A stretch of 20,703 nt of DNA from JALHTV01 sp049510055. GTDB taxonomy: Bacteria > Planctomycetota > Phycisphaerae > SM23-33. The position numbers were made by a program, and so were the translations under genes. Shown in pieces: positions 6,915-14,340 of this stretch (its first letter is position 1; the number at the start of each line of letters is the position of its first letter). The notes beneath the pieces are model-generated. The model made no database searches. It was not told the origin of the DNA and was given only the letters and a program-made list of their open reading frames with translations. The stretch is taken from contig JBEKZI010000032.1 in the NCBI GenBank assembly GCA_049510055.1, forward strand, positions 1 to 20,703. The letters run 5' to 3'.

Positions 6915-8261
6915 TCAGCCGCCCATCATTTCGCGTTCGATGAACGTCGTGTCCCACTGGCCGCGGATGAACCGCCCGTGCGTCAGCACCTCTTTGCACA
7001 GCGGGATGGTGGTCTTGATCGGGTAGATCACGAATTCGTTCAGCGCCCGCACGGCCGTGGCGATGGCCTCGCTGCGCGTGGGGCGGTACACGATCAGCTT
7101 GCCGATCAGGCTGTCGTAGGTGGAGGGAATCTCGTAGCCCTGGTAGATGTGGGAATCCCACCGCACGCCCGGCCCGCCGGGGGCCACGAAGGCCTCCACG
7201 TGCCCGGGGCAAGGGCGGAAGTCGGCCGCGGGGTCCTCGGCGTTGATGCGGCATTCCAGGCTGTGCCCCCGCGGCACCAGGTCGCGCTGGGCGAAGGCCA
7301 GGCTCTCCCCGGCGGCGATGCGGAGCTGCCACTTCACCAGGTCTTCTCCCAGGACCATCTCGGTGACAGGATGCTCCACCTGGATGCGTGTGTTGACCTC
7401 CAGGAAGTAGTAGTGCCCTTCGGAATCGACCATGAACTCCACCGTGCCGGCGTTGTAGTAGTTGGCTTCCTTGGCCAGGCGCACCGCCGAGGCGCAGATT
7501 TCCTCGCGCAGGGTGCGGTCCAGGCCGGGGGCAGGGGTTTCCTCGATGACCTTCTGCCGCCGCCGCTGCACGGAGCACTCGCGTTCGAACAGGTGGACGA
7601 GGTGGCCGCGCTGGTCGCCGAGGATCTGCACCTCGATGTGGCGGAAGTTGGTGATGCACTTTTCCATGTACAGCCGGCCGTCGCCGAAGGCGATTTGGGC
7701 CTCGCTCTGGGCCTGCTTGAACAGGCCCTTGAGCGTGGCCTCGTTGTGGGCGAAGCGGATGCCGCGCCCGCCGCCCCCGGCCGCGGCCTTCAAGGCCACC
7801 GGGTAGCCGATCTTCTGGGCGATGCGCACGGCGTCTTCCACCGTCTCGACCAGGCCGTTGCTGTCGGGCGCCGTCGGCACGCGGGCGGATTTGGCCAGCT
7901 CCTTGGCGCGAATCTTGTCGCCCAGCGCCCGCATGCTCTCGACGCTGGGGCCGATGAACCCGATCTTGCAGTCGCGGCAGACCTCCGCGAAGTGGGAGTT
8001 CTCGGCCAGGAAGCCGTAGCCGGGATGGATCGCGTCCACGTCGGCGATCTCGGCGGCGGCGATGATCCGCGGGATGTTCAGGTAGCTTTCGGCCGAGGGG
8101 GCCGGGCCGATGCAAATGCGGTCGTCGGCCAGGTGAAGGTAGCTGGCGTTACGGTCGGCCTCGGAGAACGCCGCCACCGCCTCCACGCCCAGCTCCTTGC
8201 AGGCGCGGATGATCCGCAGGGCGATTTCACCGCGATTGGCCACCAGGATGCGAGAGAACAT
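6915..8261 (-). CDS. accC: Biotin carboxylase subunit of acetyl-CoA carboxylase
   Basis: The 448-residue protein, matching the usual AccC length, carboxylates biotin on AccB with ATP and bicarbonate, the first committed step of fatty acid synthesis. It starts with the family hallmark SRILVANRGEIALRI, has the glycine-rich ATP loop GGGGRGI, the metal/ATP region with KCITNFRHIEVQI, the RECSVQRR segment, and the catalytic EVNTRIQVEHPVTE. The ATG at 8261 was chosen because it gives the standard N-terminus and has a GGAAGG-type ribosome binding site; a longer in-frame start at 8411 would run into accB. The gap to accB is 17 bases, so the two subunits are almost certainly cotranscribed. No feature suggests a pyruvate or propionyl carboxylase instead: no carboxyltransferase or biotin domain is fused. 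Confidence 0.97.
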   Translation of the reverse strand: MFSRILVANRGEIALRIIRACKELGVEAVAAFSEADRNASYLHLADDRICIGPAPSAESYLNIPRIIAAAEIADVDAIHPGYGFLAENSHFAEVCRDCKIGFIGPSVESMRALGDKIRAKELAKSARVPTAPDSNGLVETVEDAVRIAQKIGYPVALKAAAGGGGRGIRFAHNEATLKGLFKQAQSEAQIAFGDGRLYMEKCITNFRHIEVQILGDQRGHLVHLFERECSVQRRRQKVIEETPAPGLDRTLREEICASAVRLAKEANYYNAGTVEFMVDSEGHYYFLEVNTRIQVEHPVTEMVLGEDLVKWQLRIAAGESLAFAQRDLVPRGHSLECRINAEDPAADFRPCPGHVEAFVAPGGPGVRWDSHIYQGYEIPSTYDSLIGKLIVYRPTRSEAIATAVRALNEFVIYPIKTTIPLCKEVLTHGRFIRGQWDTTFIEREMMGG

Positions 8262-8278
8262 GGCGCCTTCCTTCTCCC

Positions 8279-8713
8279 TCACAGGGGCCTGACGCGGAAG
8301 AGGACCTGCCCGTACTCCACCGGCTGGGCGTTCTTGACGCAGACCTCCACGAGGGTGCCGGCGCACTCGGCCTTGATCTCGTTCATGACCTTCATGGCCT
8401 CGATGATGCACACCACCGTGTCCGCGCCGATACTGTCGCCGGCGGCGACGAAGGGTTCGGCGTCGGGGCTGGGGGCGGCGTAGAACGTGCCCACCATCGG
8501 GCTTTTGATCTCCAGCAGCACCTCGGCCGGGGCCGCGGGCGCCGCCGGGGTCGCAGCAGGCGCCGCCGCCACGGCCTGGGGCGCCGCCACGGCCACCGCA
8601 GCGGCCGTGCCGCGCTTCAGCGAGATGGTCCGCTCGCCGTCGGCGATATTCAGCTCGCTGAGATCGTTGTCGATCATCAGCTGCACCAGTTGCCTGATTT
8701 GTTCCATGTCCAT
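8279..8713 (-). CDS. accB: Biotin carboxyl carrier protein of acetyl-CoA carboxylase
   Basis: The 144-residue carrier shuttles carboxybiotin between AccC and the carboxyltransferase. An N-terminal segment (MDMEQIRQLVQLMIDNDLSE) is followed by a flexible Ala/Pro-rich linker (about 37-63) and the biotinyl domain (about 65-144). The biotinylation motif EAMKVM lies at 105-110 with Lys108 as the acceptor. The thumb-like PSPDAEPFV insertion typical of AccB is present. The ATG at 8713 has AGGAAGGA six bases upstream; a second in-frame ATG two codons later is an alternative. It is located between the papA-like gene (50 bases upstream) and accC (17 bases downstream). Confidence 0.97.
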   Translation of the reverse strand: MDMEQIRQLVQLMIDNDLSELNIADGERTISLKRGTAAAVAVAAPQAVAAAPAATPAAPAAPAEVLLEIKSPMVGTFYAAPSPDAEPFVAAGDSIGADTVVCIIEAMKVMNEIKAECAGTLVEVCVKNAQPVEYGQVLFRVRPL

Positions 8714-8763
8714 TGCGGGTCCTTCCTGCGAACGTTTCTTCGGAACGTACCTTCTGGCCGGGC

Positions 8764-9894
8764 CTACCGCAGCACCATGGCCTCGGCCGCGGTGGGCAGC
8801 GTGCTGAGCTTCCTGCACCCCCCGGCCGTAATCAGCACGTCGTCCTCAATTCGGATTCCGCCGACGCCGGGGAGGTAAATTCCCGGCTCGACGGTTACGA
8901 CCATGCCCGCCCGGAGCGTCTCGGTGCTCAGGCGGCTCAGGGATGGCCACTCGTGCACGTCGGTATTGCCGCGGCCGCGGCCCAGGCCGTGCCCCAGTCC
9001 GTGGATAAAGCACTCGCCGTAGCCGGCTTCAGCGATTACCGTTCGGGCCGCCCGGTCGGCGTCGGCGGCCTTGGCCCCCGCTGCAAGTTCCGCCATGCCG
9101 GCCCTTTGGGCGCGGCGCACCACCTGGTAGGCCCCCAGCAAATCGGCGGGGATTCTACCGGGGAAGACCACTCGCGTCAAGTCGCTGGAGAATCCCCCCG
9201 CCCAGGCCCCCCAGTCGATCAGTAGCGGCTGGCCCGCCCGGACCTTGGCTTTTGTGGGGCGGTGGTGCGGCAGGGCGCTGTGGGGGCCGACGGCGACGAC
9301 GGTGTCGAACGCCGGCGACTCAGCCCCGGCGCGGCGCATCCGCCAGTCCAGTTCGGCGGCCAGGTCATCCTCGGTCCGGCCCAGCAGGGCCTTGGCGCCG
9401 CCGGCGATGAGCTGGCGGAAGGCCCGCTCGGCGACCCGCACGGCCCGGGCGATGCCGGCGACCTCGCCGGCGTCCTTGACCGCCCGCAGGTGCAGTAGGA
9501 TTTCTTTCATGGCCTGGACGTGAATGCCCTTCAGCGTCTTAGCCAGGGCGTCGTGCAGGGCTACGCTCATCGCGGCCGCCTGGACGCCCAGCCGCCGGAC
9601 GCGGCGCCCGGCCAGCACGGCGGCGACGGCCTGGGGCATCGGCCCGCTGCGGACGTGCCGGTCGATGGAAGGGCACTGGCGGCGGGCCTCCTCGGCGAAT
9701 CGCGGGTCGGTGATCAGACAGGCGAAATCGCGGCCCGGCAGCAGTAGCAGAAAACTGTCCTCGCCGGAAAAGCCGCACAGGTAGGTCACGTCGGCGGGGC
9801 GGGTGATGAGCAGCGCGTCGACCTTGGCCGACCGGACGGCCTCGGCCATCGCCGCGCGACACCGCCGCGTGTAGGTTTTTGGTTCCGCAGCCAA
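8764..9894 (-). CDS. M24 family Xaa-Pro aminopeptidase-like metallopeptidase
   Basis: The 376-residue protein has the two-domain layout of creatinase/prolidase-type peptidases: an N-terminal domain (about 1-135) with DALLITRPADVTYLCGF, and a C-terminal pita-bread catalytic domain. All five metal ligands are present in order: D227 (LIDWGA), D238 (SSDLTR), H302 (GLGHGLG), E336 (VEPGIYLPG) and E350 (IRIEDDV). It should cleave N-terminal residues preceding proline from peptides in the cytoplasm. The start is TTG at 9894 with GAGG nine bases upstream; an internal ATG (codon 16) would cut into the N-terminal domain. It leads the minus-strand run into accB. In Bacillus and many other bacteria a papA-like gene precedes efp and accBC; here efp is missing from that string. 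Confidence 0.9.
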   Translation of the reverse strand: MAAEPKTYTRRCRAAMAEAVRSAKVDALLITRPADVTYLCGFSGEDSFLLLLPGRDFACLITDPRFAEEARRQCPSIDRHVRSGPMPQAVAAVLAGRRVRRLGVQAAAMSVALHDALAKTLKGIHVQAMKEILLHLRAVKDAGEVAGIARAVRVAERAFRQLIAGGAKALLGRTEDDLAAELDWRMRRAGAESPAFDTVVAVGPHSALPHHRPTKAKVRAGQPLLIDWGAWAGGFSSDLTRVVFPGRIPADLLGAYQVVRRAQRAGMAELAAGAKAADADRAARTVIAEAGYGECFIHGLGHGLGRGRGNTDVHEWPSLSRLSTETLRAGMVVTVEPGIYLPGVGGIRIEDDVLITAGGCRKLSTLPTAAEAMVLR

Positions 9895-9926
9895 CGTTTA
9901 CCTCGATGGGGCCGTTAGATTCGGCC

Positions 9927-9955
9927 ACTTTAGCCGTCCCCGCCTGCCCGCTCAA
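9927..9955 (-). promoter_or_regulatory. Possible promoter of the papA-accB-accC-pfp run
   Basis: Read on the minus strand, TTGAGC and TAAAGT are 17 bases apart. The predicted start lies near 9920, giving a leader of about 26 bases before the TTG codon. Both boxes match only four of six consensus positions. The divergent region 9895-10094 shows no convincing promoter for the rightward pgsA gene. Confidence 0.3.
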
Positions 9956-10094
9956 CGGTTTTTGCCCGCAGCCTGCCGCCCGCCGCCCGCCACGGATAAG
10001 GAAGCATGCGCCGGTTTTCCGTTGACGGCCCGGCGGTTGTGCTGGACGATTGGGCGTTGTAAGGTTTTTCTCGAGCAGCCAAACAGGCAAGCGT

Positions 10095-10736
10095 ATGAAT
10101 TGGAACATTCCCAATCGGCTGACCGTGGGACGCATCGTCCTGGCGATGGCGTTTTTCGTCCTGCTGGGCCTGTACGAGCACAACACGGCCTGGGGGCGAT
10201 GGGTGCTCAATGCCGCCTTTGTCATCTACATCATCGCCGGCATCACCGACGTGCTGGACGGCTGGCTCGCCCGGCGGCTGAAGGTGGAAAGCGCCTTTGG
10301 GCGAATCAGCGACCCGTTCGTGGACAAGGTGCTGGTGGTGGGGGCCTTCGCGATGCTCACCGGTTCCAACTTCCTGCTGGGCAGCGCGGACCATCTGGAG
10401 CACAGCCTGCCGACCTGGGTCACCGGACACATGGCCTCGGCCGTGCAGGCGTGGATGGTTGTGGCCATCCTGGCGCGGGAGTTCGTCATCTCGGCCGTGC
10501 GGGGCTATAGCGAAAGCCGCGGCGTCCAGTTCGCCGCCACCTCAGCCGGGAAGGTCAAGATGTTCGTGCAGTCGGTGACCATCTGCACCGTGCTGTACCA
10601 ACTGGCCAATCTGCCTCAGGTGCCCTGGGCGGTGTACACCAAGATCACCCTGGTGTGGCTGGCCGCCATCGTCACGGTCGCGAGCGCCCTGGCCTACGTC
10701 GGCCGGACCAGGAGGTTGCTGGTCAAGGATGAATAA
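10095..10736 (+). CDS. pgsA: CDP-diacylglycerol-glycerol-3-phosphate 3-phosphatidyltransferase
   Basis: The 213-residue membrane enzyme makes phosphatidylglycerophosphate from CDP-diacylglycerol and glycerol 3-phosphate. It opens with NWNIPNRLTVGRI, typical of PgsA, and carries the complete CDP-alcohol phosphotransferase signature: D52, D55, G56, A59, R60, G69, D73 and D77 with exact family spacing. Further hydrophobic segments follow towards the C-terminus. The ATG at 10095 is preferred over a TTG at 10050 because the extra residues are not family-like; the ribosome binding site is weak (AGGCAAG). The stop overlaps the start of pgpA by eight bases. Since pgpA catalyses the next step, the pair makes phosphatidylglycerol and the operon is functionally coherent. 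Confidence 0.93.
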   Translation: MNWNIPNRLTVGRIVLAMAFFVLLGLYEHNTAWGRWVLNAAFVIYIIAGITDVLDGWLARRLKVESAFGRISDPFVDKVLVVGAFAMLTGSNFLLGSADHLEHSLPTWVTGHMASAVQAWMVVAILAREFVISAVRGYSESRGVQFAATSAGKVKMFVQSVTICTVLYQLANLPQVPWAVYTKITLVWLAAIVTVASALAYVGRTRRLLVKDE

Positions 10737-11229
10737 CCTCCGCAAGCTCATCGTCTCGGGGTTGGGCGCGGGCTATCTGCCCGTGGCGCCGGGCACATGG
10801 GGATCGGTGGCGCCGTGCGTGCTCTTTGCGGCCCTGGCCTGGTCCGGCGGGGCGGTCCCGGACGTCCGATGGCTTCTGCCCATCGCGATGGGCGGGCTGG
10901 CGGTGCTGTCGTCCGTGGCCTGCGTGGAGCTGGGGCCGTTTGCCGAGGCCACCTACGGCCGAAAGGACCCGCGCCAGTGCGTCATCGACGAATGGGCCGG
11001 CCAGGCGGTGGCGCTGTTTTTCCTGCCGCTGACAGCCGGCGGGTCGGTGTGGATTCCGGCCGCGGTGGCCTTCGTGGCCTTCCGCGCAATGGACATCCTC
11101 AAGCCGCCGCCCGCGCGGCGCCTGGAGCGATTGCCCTTCGGCTGGGGCGTGCTGCTGGACGATCTGGTCGCCGGCGCGTACGCCAACGTGATCTCGCAAC
11201 TGATCCTTCGATTAGGATTCCACGCATGA
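10729..11229 (+). CDS. pgpA: Phosphatidylglycerophosphatase A
   Basis: The 166-residue membrane protein dephosphorylates phosphatidylglycerophosphate to phosphatidylglycerol, the step after PgsA. Family features are the N-terminal GAGYLPVAPGTWGS segment and the acidic signature VIDEWAGQ, followed by a conserved FRAMDILKPPP motif and a late GVLLDDLVAGAYAN segment. Four hydrophobic segments fit the family. It overlaps pgsA by eight bases and ends in an ATGA overlap with uppP, so the three genes are likely translated in a coupled fashion from one mRNA. Confidence 0.93.
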   Translation: MNNLRKLIVSGLGAGYLPVAPGTWGSVAPCVLFAALAWSGGAVPDVRWLLPIAMGGLAVLSSVACVELGPFAEATYGRKDPRQCVIDEWAGQAVALFFLPLTAGGSVWIPAAVAFVAFRAMDILKPPPARRLERLPFGWGVLLDDLVAGAYANVISQLILRLGFHA

Positions 11230-12215
11230 GAAATTTTTTTCATTCTCCCCTTCACCGTCTGATGTGCTGGCTGGCGCCGACGCTGGTCTTCTGTTTCCCG
11301 CTGCTGGCAGCCACGTTGCCGGCCACGGCGCCCGCGACGGCGGAGGCGGCCCAGAAGATTACCGCCCTCCAGGCGACGATCCTGGGCGTGGTCGAGGGGC
11401 TGACGGAGTATCTGCCCGTGTCCTCCACCGGCCACATGATTCTCGCCAGCCACGCGATGGGCCTGACGCACTACGAGTCCGCCGGCGCGCGGGGTCCGCG
11501 GCTGAGCAAGGCCGAGGCCGTGGACGCCTTTGAGATCGTGATTCAGTTCGGGGCGATCCTGGCCGTGCTGGGTCTGTACCGCCGCCGCGTGGGGCAGATG
11601 CTCGCGGGCCTGGCCGGCCGAAACGCCCAGGGCCTGCGGCTGGCGGGGCTGCTGCTGGTGGCCTTTCTGCCCGCGGCCATCGTGGGCATGGCGCTGCACA
11701 AATCCATCAAAGAATACCTGTTCGGCCCGGCGGCGGTGAGCGTGGCGTTGGCGGCCGGCGGGGCGGCGATGATCGTCTGCGAATATTTCTTCTGGACCCG
11801 CCGCAAGCATCAACCCCGCATCACCATCGACACAATGACCTTCGCCCAGGCGCTGATCATCGGCCTGGCCCAGTGCCTATCCCTCTGGCCGGGCACGTCG
11901 CGCAGCATGGTCACGATGCTGGCCGGCCTGGGGGTGGGGCTGGACATGGTGGCCGCGGCGGAGTTCAGTTTCCTGCTGGCCCTGCCGACGCTGATCGCGG
12001 CGACCGGCTACGAGGGGTTCAGCAGCCGCCACGTGCTGCTGCACTCCGCCGGCGTCGAGGGGCTGCTGCTGGGCGTGGTCGTCAGCGGCATCGTGGCGGC
12101 CTTGGCGGTCAAGGGCTTGGTGAAGTGGCTGACGCACCACGGCCTGATGCCGTTCGGCGTGTATCGCATTCTCATGGCCGCGGTGGTGTACGCGGTCTTC
12201 CTAGCCGGGCGATGA
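11226..12215 (+). CDS. uppP: Undecaprenyl-diphosphate phosphatase
   Basis: The 329-residue integral membrane enzyme recycles the peptidoglycan lipid carrier by converting undecaprenyl diphosphate to the monophosphate. Both catalytic regions are clear: GVVEGLTEYLPVSSTGH (54-70) and WPGTSRSM further on. Compared with the E. coli protein it has about 38 extra N-terminal residues that look like a signal peptide or an additional membrane helix (CWLAPTLVFCFPLLAA, then a TLPATAPATAEAA linker), and a small insertion after the first motif (ESAGARGPRLSK). The ATG shares bases with the pgpA stop (ATGA). An internal start would remove the extension, but no suitable ATG lies nearby. It links the phospholipid genes to the wall genes downstream. 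Confidence 0.93.
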   Translation: MRNFFHSPLHRLMCWLAPTLVFCFPLLAATLPATAPATAEAAQKITALQATILGVVEGLTEYLPVSSTGHMILASHAMGLTHYESAGARGPRLSKAEAVDAFEIVIQFGAILAVLGLYRRRVGQMLAGLAGRNAQGLRLAGLLLVAFLPAAIVGMALHKSIKEYLFGPAAVSVALAAGGAAMIVCEYFFWTRRKHQPRITIDTMTFAQALIIGLAQCLSLWPGTSRSMVTMLAGLGVGLDMVAAAEFSFLLALPTLIAATGYEGFSSRHVLLHSAGVEGLLLGVVVSGIVAALAVKGLVKWLTHHGLMPFGVYRILMAAVVYAVFLAGR

Positions 12216-12225
12216 GGGCGGCTGA

Positions 12226-12248
12226 AACGTCATTGAAAAAATGACGTT
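12226..12248. promoter_or_regulatory. Perfect inverted repeat overlapping the sRNA -35 box
   Basis: AACGTCATT and AATGACGTT are perfect 9-base arms around a GAAAA spacer, and the right arm runs into the TTGACA at 12247. A dyad this exact placed on a -35 element is typical of an operator. It could instead be the stem of a terminator for uppP, which ends 10 bases before it, but no T-run follows. Confidence 0.5.
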
Positions 12249-12276
12249 GACAATTATTCCCCTACCTGCCTAGTAT
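12247..12276 (+). promoter_or_regulatory. Predicted sigma-70 promoter of the C-rich-loop sRNA
   Basis: A perfect TTGACA (12247-12252) and TAGTAT (12271-12276) are 18 bases apart, in a locally AT-rich island in a GC-rich genome. The predicted transcription start is about 12283, immediately before the first hairpin. Confidence 0.65.
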
Positions 12277-12282
12277 GAAAAC

Positions 12283-12358
12283 GGACTGGTTCTCCCCCTA
12301 GCCAGTCTATTCAAAAGAAAGCAGGTCTGGTCCCCCCCGCCAGGCCTGCCTTTCTTTT
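12283..12358 (+). ncRNA. Candidate small RNA with two C-rich-loop hairpins (6C-like)
   Basis: Between the promoter and the T-run the predicted transcript of about 75 nt is almost entirely structured. Hairpin 1 pairs GACTGG (12284-12289) with CCAGTC (12302-12307) around a 12-base loop with a run of five C and a sixth C nearby. Hairpin 2 pairs GCAGGTCTGG (12321-12330) with CCAGGCCTGC (12340-12349) around a nine-base loop with seven consecutive C; its flanks AAAAGAAA and TTTCTTTT pair further. Two hairpins each exposing about six or more cytosines is the definition of the actinobacterial 6C RNA. C-rich loops can pair with G-rich Shine-Dalgarno sequences, so an antisense regulator is the natural inference. 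There is no open reading frame of note in it. Homology to 6C cannot be shown from one sequence. Confidence 0.6.
12313..12358 (+). terminator. Rho-independent terminator (hairpin 2 of the sRNA)
   Basis: A 10-bp GC-rich stem with one G-U pair, extended by AAAAGAAA/TTTCTTTT, ends in CTTTCTTTTC. Because of the flanking A and T tracts it could terminate in both directions. Confidence 0.75.
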
Positions 12359-12496
12359 CGGCTCTTTGTGCAGACCGCGGGGGTGAATTTTGAAGATTTC
12401 TCGCTTCGAGTTTTTCGGGCGGAGGCGTTAGGCTACGTGGCGGCCCGGCTCGCCAGGGTGCGACGCCGTGGCAAGCACGGACGGCGGATGCAAGGC

Positions 12497-13615
12497 ATGG
12501 CCGAAGAGCTTTACATCTTCGCGGGCGGAGGCACAGGAGGCCACCTGTATCCCGGCCTGGCGGTGGCGGAGGAGCTGATCGCCCGCCGGCCTGGGGCCAA
12601 GGTAGTCTTTGCCTGTTCCGGCCGCGCCATCGACCGGCGCATCCTGGACCCGCTGCCCTATGTGATCGTTCCCCAGCCGGTCCGCCCGTTTCCCAAAAAC
12701 CCTTCGGGCTGGCCCGGCTTTTTGGCCGCCTGGGCGAAGTCCGCTCGATTGGCCCGGCGGCTGGTGGCGGACCTGCGTCCGGCGGGCGTGCTGGGGCTGG
12801 GTGGCTTTGCGGCGGCCCCGATCGTGATTCGCGCCGCGGCGGCGGGCGTGCCGACGGCCCTGCTGAATCCCGATGCCGTGCCCGGCAAGGCCAATCGGGC
12901 GCTGGCGGCCAAGGCCGACGTGATCTTCTCGCAGTTCCCCTCCACGCAGGAGGCCTTCCCGCCCGGCTTGCGCGGCAAGGTTCGGTGCGTGGGCTGCCCG
13001 GTGCGGCGGGGACTGGCGGGGGCGAGCCGGGCGGAAGGTTTGGCCCGCTTCGGCCTGCGGTCGGGGCGGCGGACGCTGCTGATCTTTGGCGGCAGTCTGT
13101 TGGCGGAGGCGCTGGGCGAGGCCGTCGAACGCCTAGCGGGCGATCTGGCGGGCTTCGCCTCGACCTGGCAGGTGGTGCACATCAGCGGCTCGCCGTCGGC
13201 CCGGCGGATCGAGCGGACGCTGAAGGATCAGGGGCTGGCGGTCTGCACGCAGAGTTACTGCGACCGCATGGACCTGGCCTATGCCGCGGCCGACCTGGTG
13301 CTCGCCCGCGCCGGGGCCGTGACCGTGGCCGAGCTGGCCGCCACCGGCAAGCCCGCGGTGCTGATGCCGTATCCCCATCACGCCGACCGCCACCAGTTCC
13401 TCAACGCCGCTGCGCTGGCGCAGGCGGGAGCGGCCGTCGTCTGCGAAGATTTCAAGGATCCCGCCGCCACCGCCGCCGCCCTCGGCGGCGTCCTGCTGCC
13501 GCTGCTGGGCGATGCCGATGCCCTGGCGTCCATGTGCCAGGCCGCGGCGAAGCTGGCGACCCAATCTTCCGCCGCTTCCACGGTGGCCCAGTGGCTGCTG
13601 GCCGGGGGAAAATGA
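12497..13615 (+). CDS. murG: UDP-GlcNAc:lipid I N-acetylglucosaminyltransferase
   Basis: The 372-residue glycosyltransferase (GT28, GT-B fold) adds GlcNAc to lipid I to form lipid II on the inner face of the membrane. The N-terminal domain starts with GGGTGGH (10-16) followed by LYPGLAVAEEL, and has an AVPGKANR segment corresponding to the family's NAVPG motif, although the usual HEQN is LLNPD. The C-terminal donor-binding domain has AGAVTVAELAATGKPAVLMPYP and HADRHQFLNA, which include the UDP-GlcNAc-binding Glu and Gln. The ATG at 12497 gives the usual N-terminus; an ATG three codons upstream (12488) is equally possible, and a GTG at 12368 is unlikely. Shine-Dalgarno signals are weak for all. 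It follows the sRNA terminator by about 140 bases, so it needs its own promoter or read-through; I could not find a convincing one. Confidence 0.92.
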   Translation: MAEELYIFAGGGTGGHLYPGLAVAEELIARRPGAKVVFACSGRAIDRRILDPLPYVIVPQPVRPFPKNPSGWPGFLAAWAKSARLARRLVADLRPAGVLGLGGFAAAPIVIRAAAAGVPTALLNPDAVPGKANRALAAKADVIFSQFPSTQEAFPPGLRGKVRCVGCPVRRGLAGASRAEGLARFGLRSGRRTLLIFGGSLLAEALGEAVERLAGDLAGFASTWQVVHISGSPSARRIERTLKDQGLAVCTQSYCDRMDLAYAAADLVLARAGAVTVAELAATGKPAVLMPYPHHADRHQFLNAAALAQAGAAVVCEDFKDPAATAAALGGVLLPLLGDADALASMCQAAAKLATQSSAASTVAQWLLAGGK

Positions 13616-13634
13616 AATAGAGGAACCCCTCCAT

Positions 13635-13653
13635 CTCTCCAGCGTGGGGAGAG
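13635..13653. repeat. Short hairpin downstream of murG
   Basis: CTCTCC and GGAGAG pair around a seven-base loop just after the murG stop. No T-run follows on the plus strand (GAAAAGA), so it may be a REP-like stem or may stabilise the murG mRNA 3' end. Confidence 0.35.
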
Positions 13654-13673
13654 GAAAAGACCCGCCCGTCCCC

Positions 13674-13704
13674 GCCGGCCGGCAGGCTTAGCCTACCAGC
13701 CGGC
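13674..13704. repeat. Palindromic dispersed repeat, variant copy
   Basis: An imperfect 31-base palindrome with outer GCCGGC arms and inner AGGC/GCCT arms around TTA has two mismatches. The arms contain the same GGCAGGC / GCCTACC elements as the repeats at 50, 14593 and 15231. Confidence 0.5.
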
Positions 13705-13710
13705 AGATTG

Positions 13711-13746
13711 AAAACGTGCAGACCCGCCACACGGCGGGCAGGTTTT
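13711..13746. terminator. Bidirectional terminator between murG and the PEP-CTERM gene
   Basis: CCCGCC (13723-13728) and GGCGGG (13733-13738) form a stem with an ACAC loop, flanked by AAAAC upstream and GTTTT downstream. The genes on either side converge here, so one stem with A and T tracts can serve both. Confidence 0.5.
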
Positions 13747-13755
13747 ACGCTTCAG

Positions 13756-14340
13756 CTATTTCCGTCGGCGGATCAAAGCAGCCAGTCCGCCCACAGCCAG
13801 CAGACTCAGCGTGGCTGGTTCGGGCACGTCGCTCGTGAAGCAGTAGGTCACCGGAATGGGCTCCTCACCCCCGTACAGGTAACCCGGCTGGCCATCTGTG
13901 GGTGTGTAGGTGATACCGTTCCATCCGTCTTCGGTTCCCTCTTCCGGCACGTTGAGAATGTTAAGCCACACGTGGGGGATTCCCACGTCCGCTAACTCAG
14001 GCACACCATGGTCATAATCGCGATCAGAGTAAACGTAAACACGGGTCCCGTCATCTTCGAATCTCAAGAGGTCGCTAATCGAGCCGTCGGCTTCCATAAC
14101 CATCACATCGCCACTGGTCACCCCCATGTCCCCGGGAATGAAGGGGCCAAGGTTGTAGTACAGGGTGTTGGGGTCGGTTGGTGTATCAGGAGGAAAACCG
14201 ATTCCCCATGTCAACGACGCTCCGTCCCAGCTTCCGTGGCCGTTCTCATCGAAGCTTACGACGGCGGCGGAGGCGTTGCCGGCAACCAGCAGCAGGGCCA
14301 TAATCGTCAATGCTCCTGCCATTACGTACGTTTTCATCAT
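13756..14340 (-). CDS. PEP-CTERM sorted exported protein, function unknown
   Basis: The 194-residue product has a clear signal peptide (MKTYVMAGALTIMALLLVAG, cut probably after NASA) and a classic PEP-CTERM tail: VPEPATLSLL, a short hydrophobic helix, then RRRK. Such tails are recognised by an exosortase, and the proteins go to the cell surface or the extracellular matrix in exopolysaccharide-producing bacteria. The body is acidic, rich in Asp, Gly, Thr and Tyr, with no recognisable enzyme motif and one cysteine. Two adjacent ATGs (14340 and 14337) follow AAAGGAG; the second has the better spacing. GC content and codon use are visibly lower than in the mur genes on both sides, and it lies on the opposite strand between murG and murC. 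No exosortase gene is in the window. Confidence 0.85.
   Translation of the reverse strand: MMKTYVMAGALTIMALLLVAGNASAAVVSFDENGHGSWDGASLTWGIGFPPDTPTDPNTLYYNLGPFIPGDMGVTSGDVMVMEADGSISDLLRFEDDGTRVYVYSDRDYDHGVPELADVGIPHVWLNILNVPEEGTEDGWNGITYTPTDGQPGYLYGGEEPIPVTYCFTSDVPEPATLSLLAVGGLAALIRRRK

Noticed and set aside
6978..8483. 501-codon open frame on the plus strand opposite accC
   Set aside because: Antisense shadow of accC, which is certain; rich in Gly, Ala, Val, Asp and His with no motif.
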